From: UBA7703 sp034926785
GTDB taxonomy: Bacteria > Bacillota > Clostridia > Christensenellales > CAG-138
Assembly: GCA_034926785.1 (NCBI GenBank)
Contig: JAYFQU010000015.1
Span: forward strand, 16,608-80,607
DNA: 64,000 nt
Direction of reading: 5' to 3'
Shown here: one piece after another, positions 18,106 through 27,600 of the stretch
Layout of the letters: each line of letters begins with the position of its first letter
How positions within the stretch are numbered: position 1 is the first letter of the stretch
Position numbers and translations under genes: made by a program
Notes under the pieces: model-generated
Database searches by the model: none
What the model was told of the DNA's origin: nothing
Seen by the model: only the letters and a program-made list of their open reading frames with translations

Positions 18106-18162
18106 AGATGAAGGTATGCCGCGGGCGAAATGCTGCGGCTGACGATTTTCGGAGGAAGACGG

Positions 18163-18636
18163 ATGGCAAGCCTTTATACAAAGTTCCTTGATTTTATTGG
18201 GATTGAGGAGAGCGACGAGCAGGACGACGAGCGCAGGGACGACGGTTATTACCGGGACGAACCCAGCGAGCGGCCTGCGGGCGGATTCGGCGCAGGGCGT
18301 GCCGCCGCCGCGCCGAGCCGCAGAAACGACCGGATGCAGAGTACATCCGGCGCAAATCTGCCGATCTCCGGCGGAATGAAGATGATCGTCTACCACCCCG
18401 TGAGCTACGAGGACACGCAGAGCATCATCGACAATCTGAAAAACAGGAAGCCTGTCATCGTCAACATGGAAGAGCTGGAGCTGGACACCGCCCAGCGCAT
18501 TCTTGATTTTCTCTCTGGTGCGGTCTATGCGCTGAACGGTACCATGTGCAAGATTTCCCGCGGCATATTTGTTGTTGCACCCAATAATTATGACGTTGTC
18601 GGCAACGGTGAGGATGACTACGGCGACCTTGTCTGA
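18163..18636 (+). CDS. sepF: Cell division protein SepF
   Basis: A 157-residue FtsZ-associated protein. An N-terminal amphipathic helix (MASLYTKFLDFIGIE) probably binds membrane, an acidic and Gly/Arg-rich linker follows, and the C-terminal SepF domain (from about residue 72) has VYHPVSYEDTQSIIDNL, VIVNMEELELDTAQRILDFLSGAVYALNG and a C-terminal VAPNNYDV strand. The ATG at 18163 has GGAGG upstream and gives the expected helix; the ORF could start earlier at 18130 without support. Confidence 0.93.
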   Translation: MASLYTKFLDFIGIEESDEQDDERRDDGYYRDEPSERPAGGFGAGRAAAAPSRRNDRMQSTSGANLPISGGMKMIVYHPVSYEDTQSIIDNLKNRKPVIVNMEELELDTAQRILDFLSGAVYALNGTMCKISRGIFVVAPNNYDVVGNGEDDYGDLV

Positions 18637-18671
18637 TCCCTGCTGTTACGGGCAAATAAAACAGGCATTGT

Positions 18672-18705
18672 TTGGCACATCATACGGTTGGTGTGCCAAT
18701 TTTTT
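18672..18705 (+). terminator. Intrinsic terminator between sepF and divIVA
   Basis: TTGGCACA / TGTGCCAA (18672-18679 and 18692-18699) form a perfect 8-bp stem with a 12-base loop, followed by TTTTTT (18700-18705). No strong promoter was seen before divIVA, so the terminator may be leaky. Confidence 0.75.
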
Positions 18706-18738
18706 ACAGACGATCGTAGACGCCGGGAGGAGGTAACC

Positions 18739-19359
18739 ATGCGCATAGACGACATTGTGAACAAGGTGTTTTCTCGCTCGTTCATGGGCTATGATATCGA
18801 GCAGGTGGACGGTTTTCTGGACGAGATCATAGAGGCGCTGGAACGGTATGAGTCGGAAAAACGCGAGATGCTCAACGCCATGGAGTACCTCATGAAAAAA
18901 ATTGAGCACGGGCAGAAAGTGCCCCTTGCGGATATGAAGAAGGCCATTGACTCCGGCCGGACGGCACAGAAAAAAGTCTCGACGGAGGATGCGGAGCCTC
19001 CGCGCGCCGAGGAAGCGAAAGCGGCACGCTCGATTGCACGCGGCGCGGGCGCGTCTAAGCCCGTCCGCACGCAAAAAATCAACCGTGTGAAGGCGGAACA
19101 GGACGCAAAGGAGCAGATTATACAGGAGGCGAACGCCGAACTTCCACCGCTTACGCCCGAGGAGGCCGCGCTCCGCGCAAAGAGCGTTGCGGACGCCGCT
19201 GCAAACTGGCTGGACGAACTGCTCATCAATATTGCGGAGCACGAGAGCCTGGACTATGAAAAACCGTTGCAGGGCGCCGAGGTGAGGCCGCCTGAACCAC
19301 GCACCTATGAGCAGCCCAAGATGGCGGCGGAGAAGCCGGAAAGCAGCAAGGAAGAATGA
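18739..19359 (+). CDS. DivIVA-domain protein
   Basis: A 206-residue protein with an N-terminal DivIVA motif (IVNKVFSRSFMGYDIEQVDGFLDEI) that in the family recognises curved membrane at poles and division sites. It continues as a coiled coil to about residue 55, then a charged, Ala/Lys/Pro-rich low-complexity middle and a short helical C-terminus. Compared with Bacillus DivIVA the coiled coil is short and the tail is unusual. GGGAGGAGG lies 6-7 bases before the ATG at 18739. The stop overlaps the ygiQ ATG (ATGA). Confidence 0.85.
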   Translation: MRIDDIVNKVFSRSFMGYDIEQVDGFLDEIIEALERYESEKREMLNAMEYLMKKIEHGQKVPLADMKKAIDSGRTAQKKVSTEDAEPPRAEEAKAARSIARGAGASKPVRTQKINRVKAEQDAKEQIIQEANAELPPLTPEEAALRAKSVADAAANWLDELLINIAEHESLDYEKPLQGAEVRPPEPRTYEQPKMAAEKPESSKEE

Positions 19360-21284
19360 CAAAGAAAAAACCGGCGTTTCCCGCTGTATCAGCCGAAGAG
19401 CTGCGCGCGCGGGGCATTGAACAACTGGATTTTGTTTTGGTTTCGGGTGACGCCTATGTTGATCACCCGAGCTTTGGCGCGGCGATTATCTACCGCCTGC
19501 TGGAGAGCCGGGGGTATTCGGTCGGCCTGATTGCGCAGCCGGACTGGCACAGCGCAAAGGCGTTTCAAACGCTTGGCAAACCGAAGCTTGGGTTTCTCGT
19601 GACCTCCGGCAATCTGGACAGCATGGTCAACCACTATGCCGTCTCCGGCGCCCGGCGGGATACGGACGCGTATACCGAAAACGGCGTGGCGGGCAAACGC
19701 CCCGACCATGCGGCTATTGTCTACGCCAACCGCTGCCGCGAGGCTTATGTGGGCGTGCCGCTCATTCTCGGCGGCATAGAGGCGAGTCTGAGACGATTCG
19801 CACACTACGACTATTGGGACGATCGTGTGCGGCATAGCATTCTCTATGACGCATGCGCGGATATTCTGGTATATGGCATGGGCGAGCGCGCGATTCTTCA
19901 GGTTGCCGAGGCGCTGAAGGCGGGGAAACCGGTCGCGGAAATCACCGATATCCCCGGAACCTGCGTTCGTGCCGCAAACGCGGAGAACGTTAGAAACGCC
20001 GTGATACTGCCTTCCTTTACCGACGTGGCGACGGATAAGAAAAAATACTGCGAGGCATTTGCGCTCCAAACGCGGGAGCAGGACGCCGTACGCGGCAAGA
20101 TATTGCTCCAGGCGCATGAAAAGGGCTTTCTGCGCTGCAATCCTCCCGCCAGGCCGCTCTCAACGGCGGAACTGGACGAGGTATATGCACTGCCATTCAC
20201 GCGAAGGCCGCATCCTGCCCTCCGAGGACGGGTGCCTGCGCTGGACGAGGTCTCGTTCTCCGTTACCTCCGCGCGCGGTTGCTTCGGAAACTGCAACTTC
20301 TGCGCGCTGACGTTCCACCAGGGGCGCGTCGTGACCGGGCGTTCGCATGGCTCCATTTTGGAGGAAGCGCGATCGTTTACGAAGGACCCCGCTTTCAAGG
20401 GCTATATTCACGATGTCGGCGGTCCGACGGCGAATTTTCGTCATCCCGCCTGCGAGAAGCAGCTCAAAAGCGGCGTCTGCGCGGATAGGCAGTGCCTTGG
20501 TTTCACAGCCTGCCGGAATCTCGACGCCTCCGAGGAGGATTATGTTACCCTGCTTCGGAAGCTGCGCGAAATACCGCAGGTAAAGAAGGTATTCGTTCGC
20601 AGCGGTGTGCGCTATGACTATGCCTTGCTGGATCGTGACGACACCTTCCTGCATGAGCTGATTGAGCACCACGTCAGCGGACAGCTCAAGGTTGCGCCGG
20701 AGCATGTCTCCGACCGTGTGCTCAAGTATATGAACAAACCGCCGCATGCGGTCTACGAGCGCTTTGTGCAAAAGTTTGAGGCGATCAACAAGAGCCTGGG
20801 CCTCAAACAATATCTTGTGCCGTACTTGATTAGTTCGCATCCGGGCTCCAACCTGCACGACGCGATTGAGCTGGCGCAGTATCTCAAGCAAACGGGGCAT
20901 AAGCCCGAACAGGTTCAGGATTTTTATCCGACGCCTGGAACCGCCTCCACCTGCATGTATTATACGGAGATGGATCCCTTTACCATGCAGCCGGTCTATG
21001 TTGCCAAGAGCCGCGAGGAGAAAGCGATGCAGCGCGCCCTACTGCAATGTTTTATCCGTCGCAACTGGCCGCTGATTCGGAAAGCACTGCGGCAGGCGGA
21101 TCGTGAAGATTTGATCGGGAACGGCAAAAACTGCCTGGTTCCGCCGGATTTCAACTCGCCGGAGATGGAACATGCGGGCGCGAAGAGGCGCCAGCCGCCC
21201 AGAGGCGGCGGCGGGGCGCGCAGCGGCGGAAAGAGAAACCCACGCCCTGGCGATGATCGAGGCAGGGGCGGAAGGCGCGGCTAA
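19356..21284 (+). CDS. YgiQ family radical SAM protein
   Basis: A 642-residue protein of the YgiQ (UPF0313) radical SAM family. The N-terminal domain with FVLVSGDAYVDHPSFG is typical, and the cluster motif CxxxCxxC is intact in ARGCFGNCNFCAL. The C-terminal end is Arg/Gly-rich and probably disordered. Full length for the family. No substrate has been established for YgiQ. It starts within the divIVA stop codon, so the two are translationally coupled. Confidence 0.92.
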   Translation: MTKKKPAFPAVSAEELRARGIEQLDFVLVSGDAYVDHPSFGAAIIYRLLESRGYSVGLIAQPDWHSAKAFQTLGKPKLGFLVTSGNLDSMVNHYAVSGARRDTDAYTENGVAGKRPDHAAIVYANRCREAYVGVPLILGGIEASLRRFAHYDYWDDRVRHSILYDACADILVYGMGERAILQVAEALKAGKPVAEITDIPGTCVRAANAENVRNAVILPSFTDVATDKKKYCEAFALQTREQDAVRGKILLQAHEKGFLRCNPPARPLSTAELDEVYALPFTRRPHPALRGRVPALDEVSFSVTSARGCFGNCNFCALTFHQGRVVTGRSHGSILEEARSFTKDPAFKGYIHDVGGPTANFRHPACEKQLKSGVCADRQCLGFTACRNLDASEEDYVTLLRKLREIPQVKKVFVRSGVRYDYALLDRDDTFLHELIEHHVSGQLKVAPEHVSDRVLKYMNKPPHAVYERFVQKFEAINKSLGLKQYLVPYLISSHPGSNLHDAIELAQYLKQTGHKPEQVQDFYPTPGTASTCMYYTEMDPFTMQPVYVAKSREEKAMQRALLQCFIRRNWPLIRKALRQADREDLIGNGKNCLVPPDFNSPEMEHAGAKRRQPPRGGGGARSGGKRNPRPGDDRGRGGRRG

Positions 21285-21314
21285 TCACAGAAGCGGAAAC
21301 GCCCGATCTGTGAT
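21284..21314 (+). terminator. Stem-loop at the end of ygiQ, possible terminator
   Basis: ATCACAGA / TCTGTGAT (21284-21291 and 21307-21314) with a nested GCG-GAAA-CGC hairpin in the loop. There is no clear T-run, so this may instead be an RNA-stability element. Confidence 0.35.
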
Positions 21315-21346
21315 CGAAAATCGCGCAGATTCAGGGCGGAAAGTGA

Positions 21347-21375
21347 TTGACAAAACACGTGGTTATCGGTACAAT
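21347..21375 (+). promoter_or_regulatory. Sigma-A promoter for yceD-rpmF
   Basis: A consensus TTGACA (21347-21352) and TACAAT (21370-21375) spaced by 17 bp, about 85 bp before the yceD start. It is among the best promoters in the window, as expected for a ribosomal-protein transcript. Confidence 0.85.
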
Positions 21376-21465
21376 ACTTAAGGTTGCGTGAAAAGCGCGG
21401 TAGATTTGTGCGCGCTAGCTATATCGGACGCGCCGATTTCCTCGGCGAAAAAGGCGGTGGAGATC

Positions 21466-21927
21466 ATGCGGATTCGGGTGGCAAATGCCATACGTCAAAC
21501 GGGAGAGGCGTTTCCCTTTGAGCAAGCGGAGCAATTTGCGCCGCAAAGCTATGGCGAGCGTACGGTTTCGTTTTCCGAGCCGGTCTCGGTCAGCGGAACG
21601 TATGTTTATGACGGCAAGGCGTTTACCGTCTCCGGTCATGCGATTGCATACGTCAACACAACATGCGCGCGCTGCACAAAACCGTTTGTCGAACGCATCG
21701 GCTTCTCCTTTTCAGAGCGATTTGTTAAGGGTGAGGATGAAGCGGGAGACGACGAGACCTATCCGTATTCGGGAGACGAATTGCTGCTCGACAAGGCCGT
21801 GCTGGACAATCTCTTTTTAGAGCTTCCCATCGCGGGCGTCTGCCGGGAGGACTGCAAGGGACTCTGCCCCGTCTGCGGAGCGGACAGGAACGTGACCGAA
21901 TGTAATTGCACCATACAGGAAGCCTAG
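21466..21927 (+). CDS. YceD family (DUF177) protein, probable 23S rRNA accumulation factor
   Basis: A 153-residue protein of the DUF177/YceD family. It has two Cys pairs: CARC in the middle and a C-terminal CREDCKGLCPVCGADRNVTECNC segment, both typical of the Gram-positive branch and likely to bind zinc. YceD is linked to 23S rRNA accumulation and nearly always precedes rpmF. The start at 21466 (MRIRVANAI) has GTGGAG upstream; the ORF stretches back to 21388 but into the promoter leader. Spacing to rpmF is 51 bp. Confidence 0.9.
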   Translation: MRIRVANAIRQTGEAFPFEQAEQFAPQSYGERTVSFSEPVSVSGTYVYDGKAFTVSGHAIAYVNTTCARCTKPFVERIGFSFSERFVKGEDEAGDDETYPYSGDELLLDKAVLDNLFLELPIAGVCREDCKGLCPVCGADRNVTECNCTIQEA

Positions 21928-21978
21928 GGCGAATCAAACGCCCGACGTGCTATCAGATGAAGAATAGGAGGGATTATC

Positions 21979-22179
21979 ATGGCAGTACCCAAGAGAAAAA
22001 CGTCCAAGGCAAAGCGCGACTCGCGCAGAGCCGCCAACTTCGTCGTAGCCGAAGTGCAGCTCAACGAGTGCCCGCAGTGCCACTCGCTTGTACCGTCCCA
22101 CACGGTATGCAAGGCGTGCGGGTATTACGGCGGCAAGCTGGTCGTCGACATGGATCAGAAGGAAAAGAAGAACGCCTGA
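21979..22179 (+). CDS. rpmF: 50S ribosomal protein L32
   Basis: A 66-residue large-subunit protein with the N-terminus MAVPKRKTSKAKRD and a four-cysteine zinc ribbon (CPQC and CKAC), so it is the zinc-binding C+ form. GGAGG lies just before the ATG. It shares a transcript with yceD. Confidence 0.97.
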   Translation: MAVPKRKTSKAKRDSRRAANFVVAEVQLNECPQCHSLVPSHTVCKACGYYGGKLVVDMDQKEKKNA

Positions 22180-22226
22180 TCATCCATCCTTCGGATATGT
22201 CGAATCGTTCGACAACAAGTTTTGCA

Positions 22227-22275
22227 AAAACAAAAGGGCTTTTCACGCATTCTGCGCGAGGAGTCTTTTTGTTTT
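22227..22275 (+). terminator. Intrinsic terminator after rpmF
   Basis: AAAACAAAAGGGCT (22227-22240) pairs with AGTCTTTTTGTTTT (22262-22275) through 14 bp with two G-U wobbles, and the 3' arm itself is the T-rich tract. A small CGC/GCG hairpin sits in the loop. Confidence 0.7.
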
Positions 22276-22320
22276 GCCCGGTATAGCGCGGTGCTTCGGG
22301 GCGGAACGCATGGGATCGGA

Positions 22321-22349
22321 TTGCAACAAAATTCGATTTCCCGTATAAT
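22321..22349 (+). promoter_or_regulatory. Sigma-A promoter for plsX
   Basis: TTGCAA (22321-22326) and a perfect TATAAT (22344-22349) are 17 bp apart. The start codon of plsX is 118 bp further, leaving a fairly long leader with no recognised element. Confidence 0.8.
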
Positions 22350-22360
22350 ATGGAAATCGA
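22333..22360 (+). promoter_or_regulatory. Inverted repeat over the plsX -10 box, candidate repressor operator
   Basis: TCGATTTCC (22333-22341) and GGAAATCGA (22352-22360) are perfect 9-bp arms separated by 10 bp. The -10 hexamer (22344-22349) lies exactly in the spacer, so a dimer bound to both arms would block RNA polymerase. The arms do not look like the published Bacillus FapR site, and no fapR gene is in the window. Confidence 0.65.
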
Positions 22361-22467
22361 GCGCGCCATAGGAATAATCTGTTTTTCATTCGCAATTCTA
22401 TCGTTCGGCGCGATCGACCAGATTGGGATAGCGGCGCTTCACGCCGCGGAATGGGGAGAAGGGCATC

Positions 22468-23475
22468 ATGAGAATTGTGATAGACGCCATGGGCGGCGAC
22501 AATGCGCCGCAGGCGGTACTGGAAGGGGTTAAACTCGTCCTGCCGGAGCTCAAGCCGGATGTGGAGCTCGCACTCTATGGCGACGAGGCGACGCTTAGCA
22601 ACGGCCTCGCGGCGCTTGGGGTAACAGACCCGCGTGTAAGCGTCGTTTCCACCACCGAGGTCATCAGCTGCGAGGAACAGCCGACCCTCGCGATCCGTAA
22701 AAAAAAGGACTCCTCCATGGTGCGCGCCATAGAAGCCGTCGCGCAAAAGGAGGCGGACTGCGTCCTCTCCGCTGGCAGCACGGGCGCGCTGCTCACCGGG
22801 GCAACGCTCATCATCAAACGTCTCAAGGGCGTGAAGCGTCCCGCGCTGGCCACCGTGATGCCGACGACAGACGCCTGCGCGCTGCTGTTGGATTGCGGCG
22901 CAAACACGGACTGCAAGAGCGAATATCTCGTTCAGTTTGCCCTGATGGGATCGGCCTATATGAAATGTGTGTTGGGGATTGAGAATCCGCGTGTGGGCCT
23001 GCTCAACAACGGCGCGGAGGAGGAGAAGGGAAACGAACTGACAAAACAGACCTACCAACTGCTCAAGAGCGCGCCGGTGAAGTTCACCGGAAACTGCGAA
23101 GGGCGCGATGTGCTGGGGGGGGAATTCGACGTGGTTGTCTGTGACGGATTTGACGGCAACATCGTGCTCAAAAGCACCGAGGGTGCGGCGGCGCTGATCA
23201 TGGATCTGCTCAAGCAGGGACTCATGAGCAGCCTGCGTACCAAGCTCGGAGCCGCGATTTGCAAGCCGTCATTCCGTCTGCTCAAGAAAAAGCTGGACTA
23301 TACCGAATACGGCGGCGCTCCGCTGCTCGGCGTCAACGGCGGCGTGATTAAGGCGCACGGCAGCTCCAACGGAAAATCGTTCCGCTCGGCGATCCTGCAG
23401 GCGGTGAAGCTCGTCTCCTCCAACGTTACCGAGCTGCTCGGCGCGGAGATTGCCCAATACGGCTTGGAGGAATAG
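22468..23475 (+). CDS. plsX: Phosphate acyltransferase PlsX
   Basis: A 335-residue enzyme that makes acyl-phosphate from acyl-ACP, the first step of phosphatidic acid synthesis in Gram-positives. It begins MRIVIDAMGGDNAP, the family hallmark, and has VLSAGSTGALLTGA, VGLLNNGAEEEKGNE, VCDGFDGNIVLKS and YGGAPLLGVNGGVIKAHGSS. It is followed by acpP, rnc and smc, the usual order except that fabD, fabG and fabH are not between plsX and acpP. A palindrome overlaps its promoter. Confidence 0.96.
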   Translation: MRIVIDAMGGDNAPQAVLEGVKLVLPELKPDVELALYGDEATLSNGLAALGVTDPRVSVVSTTEVISCEEQPTLAIRKKKDSSMVRAIEAVAQKEADCVLSAGSTGALLTGATLIIKRLKGVKRPALATVMPTTDACALLLDCGANTDCKSEYLVQFALMGSAYMKCVLGIENPRVGLLNNGAEEEKGNELTKQTYQLLKSAPVKFTGNCEGRDVLGGEFDVVVCDGFDGNIVLKSTEGAAALIMDLLKQGLMSSLRTKLGAAICKPSFRLLKKKLDYTEYGGAPLLGVNGGVIKAHGSSNGKSFRSAILQAVKLVSSNVTELLGAEIAQYGLEE

Positions 23476-23495
23476 CCCGCCAACTGCACGGAGGA

Positions 23496-23524
23496 TTGAC
23501 AGATTGTCCCGTATCCGATAGAAT
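23496..23524 (+). promoter_or_regulatory. Sigma-A promoter for acpP
   Basis: Consensus TTGACA (23496-23501), 17-bp spacer, TAGAAT (23519-23524), 50 bp before the acpP start codon. Confidence 0.82.
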
Positions 23525-23574
23525 ACTACGCGAATGAGATGCGTGAAAAAGCGCTTCGAAAAGGAGTTTTCAAC

Positions 23575-23799
23575 ATGTATTTTGAAAAAGTTCGAGATAT
23601 TATTGCAAAGCAGTTGGATATCGACGGCACAACCATTACCATGACCAGCCGGCTCATCGACGACCTGAAGGCGGACTCACTGGACATCGTCGAGCTCATT
23701 ATGGATCTGGAGCAGGAATTCAACATTGAGATTCCGGACGAGGAACTCCCCAAGGTGCAGACCGTATCGGACATCGTCGGCTATCTGGAGAAGAAATAG
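23575..23799 (+). CDS. acpP: Acyl carrier protein
   Basis: A 74-residue acidic four-helix protein with the phosphopantetheine motif ADSLDIVELIM; the serine of DSL is the attachment site. It carries growing fatty acyl chains and feeds PlsX. AAGGAG precedes the ATG at 23575. It has its own promoter and terminator, allowing high expression independent of plsX and rnc. Confidence 0.96.
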   Translation: MYFEKVRDIIAKQLDIDGTTITMTSRLIDDLKADSLDIVELIMDLEQEFNIEIPDEELPKVQTVSDIVGYLEKK

Positions 23800-23820
23800 C
23801 CCGAAAACCAACATCCATGA

Positions 23821-23859
23821 ACCCGCATCCGAAGGTTGAGAGAGGGTGCGGGTTTTTTT
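23821..23859 (+). terminator. Intrinsic terminator after acpP
   Basis: ACCCGCATCC (23821-23830) pairs with GGGTGCGGGT (23844-23853) over 10 bp including one G-U pair, followed by a run of T to 23859. Confidence 0.88.
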
Positions 23860-23954
23860 GTAAAGCGTGCGGGGAGAGACCCTGTTTTTCGTCTGTTTTT
23901 CTACGAAAAACAACAACCGATTCCGATCATAAAAACAAAAAAAAGGATAACTGA

Positions 23955-24674
23955 ATGCCGGACATGCAACAAGCGCTTTCCACGCTCGAAGAAACATTGC
24001 AGTATGCCTTTCGCGACCGTTCCCTTCTGGAAACGGCGCTGACGCATACCTCGTTTGTCAAGGGTGACGGGAAGCGCCAAAAGCATAATGAACGCCTGGA
24101 ATTTCTGGGCGATGCGGTGCTGGAGCTCTGCGTAAGCGAGCACCTTTATGGTACGCACCCGGAGTTACAGGAAGGCGCGATGACGCGCCACCGTGCGCGG
24201 CTCGTCTGTGAACAGGCGCTCTACAGCGCGGCGCTTGCGCTCCGGATTCCGGAAAGTCTCCGCCTCGGCAATGGCGAGGAACTCACCGGGGGGCGCAGAA
24301 AACCCTCCATCGTCTCCGACGCGTTGGAGGCCGTTATCGGAGCCATCTATCTTGACGGCGGCATTGAGGTTGCGCGAAAGTTTATCATGAACCGCGTGAT
24401 TCGCCTGCTGGAAGATGCGCGCGTAGACGAGACGGACAAGGACTATAAGACCCGCTTGCAGGAATATGTCCAGAAGGGGCATATCGGCACGCTGGAATAT
24501 GAATGCCTCGGCGAGTCGGGGCCGGAACACCAAAAGCAGTTTACCATCTGCGTCCGCCTCTCGGGCGAACCCGTGGGTGAAGGCATTGGGCTCAACAAAC
24601 AGAGCGCGGGACAGGAGGCGGCAAAGGCCGCACTGATCCGCTTCGGAGTTTTGGAGGGCGAAGGATGCGACTGA
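23955..24674 (+). CDS. rnc: Ribonuclease III
   Basis: A 239-residue double-strand-specific endoribonuclease that processes rRNA and structured mRNAs. The catalytic signature ERLEFLGDAVL is present, with the second acidic cluster in SDALEAVIGAIYLDGG. The C-terminal dsRNA-binding domain starts near residue 158 (DYKTRLQEYVQ) and includes SAGQEAAKAAL. It overlaps smc by 10 bp; the rnc-smc-ftsY order is standard. Confidence 0.96.
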   Translation: MPDMQQALSTLEETLQYAFRDRSLLETALTHTSFVKGDGKRQKHNERLEFLGDAVLELCVSEHLYGTHPELQEGAMTRHRARLVCEQALYSAALALRIPESLRLGNGEELTGGRRKPSIVSDALEAVIGAIYLDGGIEVARKFIMNRVIRLLEDARVDETDKDYKTRLQEYVQKGHIGTLEYECLGESGPEHQKQFTICVRLSGEPVGEGIGLNKQSAGQEAAKAALIRFGVLEGEGCD

Positions 24675-27600
24675 CAAAACTTGAACTCAACGGATTCAAA
24701 TCCTTTGCGCGCAAGACCGAGATTCGCTTTGGTCAGGGCGTTACCGCCATCATCGGCCCCAACGGCAGCGGAAAGAGCAACATCTCCGACGCGGTGCGCT
24801 GGGTGCTCGGCGAACAGAGCGCAAAGGCGCTGCGTGGCGCGAAGATGGAGGACGTGATCTTTAACGGCACGCAGCTGAGAAAGGCGCTTGCCTACAGCGA
24901 AGTGACGCTGACGTTTGACAACAGCGACGGGCTGCTCAAGGTTCCGTTTGCGGAGGTTGCCATCACGCGGCGCGTATACCGCTCCGGCGAGAGCGAATAC
25001 TGCATCAACCGTAACAATTGCCGCCTGAAGGATATCTCCGATCTTTTTTGTGACACGGGTATCGGCAAGGACGGCTACTCCATCATCAGCCAGGGCAAGG
25101 TGGAGGAGATTCTCTCCAACAAGAGCGGGGACCGCAGAGCCGCTTTTGAGGAGGCCGCGGGCGTGATGCGCTACCGCGTGCGTAAGGAAGAGGCCGAGCG
25201 CAAACTCAATAACACCGAAAAAAACCTCGAACGAATCGAGGATATCTTAAAGGAACTGGGCGACAGGCTCGCTCCTCTCGAGGAGCAGAGCGCGTCTGCG
25301 CGCGCCTATCTGCGCCTGCGGGATGAGTTGAAGGACCTTGAGGTCAACCTGTTTCTTTATCAATATGACCGTGTGCATGAGCGACTGGAGCAGATCACCG
25401 AAGCCATGCGCCAGATGACCGAGGAGCGCGACCTCGCGGAGGCGGGGGAAACCGCGCTGCTGGCAACCTGCGCCGCGCTGGAGGAACAGCTTCGCGTACT
25501 GGAAAGTTCGCTCAACGCACAGCAGAACAAACTCATGGGGTTGGTTTCCGAGGCGGAGACGCGCGTCGGCGCGAGCCATGTGCTCGCTGAGCGACGTGAA
25601 AACGCACTTGCGCAGCAGAAACGAATTGCGCAGGAGCGCGAGGCAAGTCAAGCGCGTTTCGATGAGCTGGGCGCGGTGATTGCGGGCATTCAGGCGGATG
25701 AGTCCGGCCAGGCGGCGCTGAACCTGATCGAAAAGGAGATGGAAGCGGCCGAAGCAAGGCTTGGCGCGCTCGATACGGAGATCTCCCAGCGCGAGGAAAC
25801 CCTCGACATCATGAAAAACAGCATTATTGAAGCGATGAACCGTATGTCGGACTTTAAGTCCAGCGCGGCTCGCTTTGATACCATGAAGGCCTCGATTGGC
25901 GAGCGTCTCGCCGCCATAGAAGCTGAGGCCAAGCGACGTGCGGAGGAGACTGCGCGCCTGCGCGAGGAACTGGAAAACGCGAAGGAGCAGCACACGGTGG
26001 AAGCCGGACGTCTGGAACAGACCAGACGGGACTTTGAATCCTCCATCGAAAACCGCAGAAAGACGCTGGACTCTTTTACCGCGCTGCGCGAAGAGATCCA
26101 GCGGGACGAACAGGGCGTCGCCTCGATTCAGTCCCGCCTGCGCGTGTTGGACGAGATGCAGCGCTCCCGCGAGGGATATTACGCGAGCGTAAAAAACATC
26201 CTGAAGGACGCGCCAAACGACGCAAAGCTTTCCCGCGCCATTGTGGGTGTGGTTGCGGAGCTGATTCGCGTGCCGAAGGAATATGAGATCGCAATCACAA
26301 TGGCGCTGGGCAGCACGCTCCAAAACATCGTGACACCGACCGCCGAGGACGCGAAATATGTGATCGAATATCTTCGCGCCAAGGACTATGGAAGGGCAAC
26401 GCTGCTGCCAATGGCGTTGCTTAACCCCACGCGCATCACGCGCGAGGAGCGGGCGAACCTCAATATGCCGGGCTGCATCGGCGTGGCAAACGAGCTGATC
26501 GACTGCGACGAAAACGTGCGCAGCGTTATGGACTATCTGCTTTGCCGCACGATCATCGTAAAGGACCTCAACGCGGGCATTGCGTTAAAAAACCGCACGC
26601 GCGGTGCGTTCCATATCGCGACGCTGGAAGGCGACATCATCAGCACCGGCGGTTCGATGAGCGGCGGCAGTCTGCAAAAGAACAGCTTCAATCTCTTAAG
26701 CCGTGAGCGCGAACTGCAGGAACTGCGCGACAAGCTCAAGAAGGCGGACGCCGCGCTGGAGGAGAAAAAACAGCGTCTAAGGACAGGAGAACAGGATGTG
26801 CTCCGCTGCGATATTCAAGTGGATTCCTTTCGGGACGCGGTGCATGCCTGCGAAATTGCGGCGGCGAAACAAGCCGAACAGCTGGAGATCATCCGCAGGG
26901 ATGTGGAGAACAGCGAATTGAATGAGCAGATGCTGACGGACGAACGGGTGCAGCTGAATGAAAACCTCAGCGAGGTAGAGCGAGAGCGCACGAGTGCGGG
27001 CGAACAGCAGTCCGATATTGAGCAGGGCAATGCCGCCACGCGGGAGGATGTTTCCCGCGCGCAGGGTGAACTCTACGAACTGCGCAAGCAGCGCGAAGCA
27101 TTCGCGGGGGAGCTCACGGAGCAGAAAGTTCGCCGTATGGCTCTCTCGAAGGAGCGCGACGCGGTGTTTGCCGAGCAAAAGCGGCTCGTGACCGAGCACC
27201 GCGACCTGACGCAGCGCCTCGCTGCCTTGGAGCAGGAGGCGCAGGGGAACGAATCCGCGCTCTGCTCGATCGAACGGGAGTTGGCCGGCATGCGCGCCCA
27301 GATCGAGAGCGACAGCAAATTTACAAGTGCGGAAAAAGAAGCGCAGAGAAAGTTGGAGGAGGAACGGCAGACCCTCTCCGCCGCGCTCTACGAGCAACGC
27401 GCACGGCGCGAAGAACTGCTCGCCTCTACGCGCGACCTTTCGGAACGCATCCACAAACAGGAAATGACGCAGAGCCGCCTGGAGATGGAGCTTGGCGCCA
27501 TGCAGGATCATATCTGGAATGAATATGATCTTACCTACGAAAACGCAGCCGCATTTAAGCGGGAGATCGCCGTTGGTTCCAGCAACACGCGCGTGAACGA

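Noticed and set aside
22199..22213. GTCGAA/TTCGAC hairpin after rpmF
   Set aside because: Only six base pairs with no T-run; the better terminator lies at 22227-22275.
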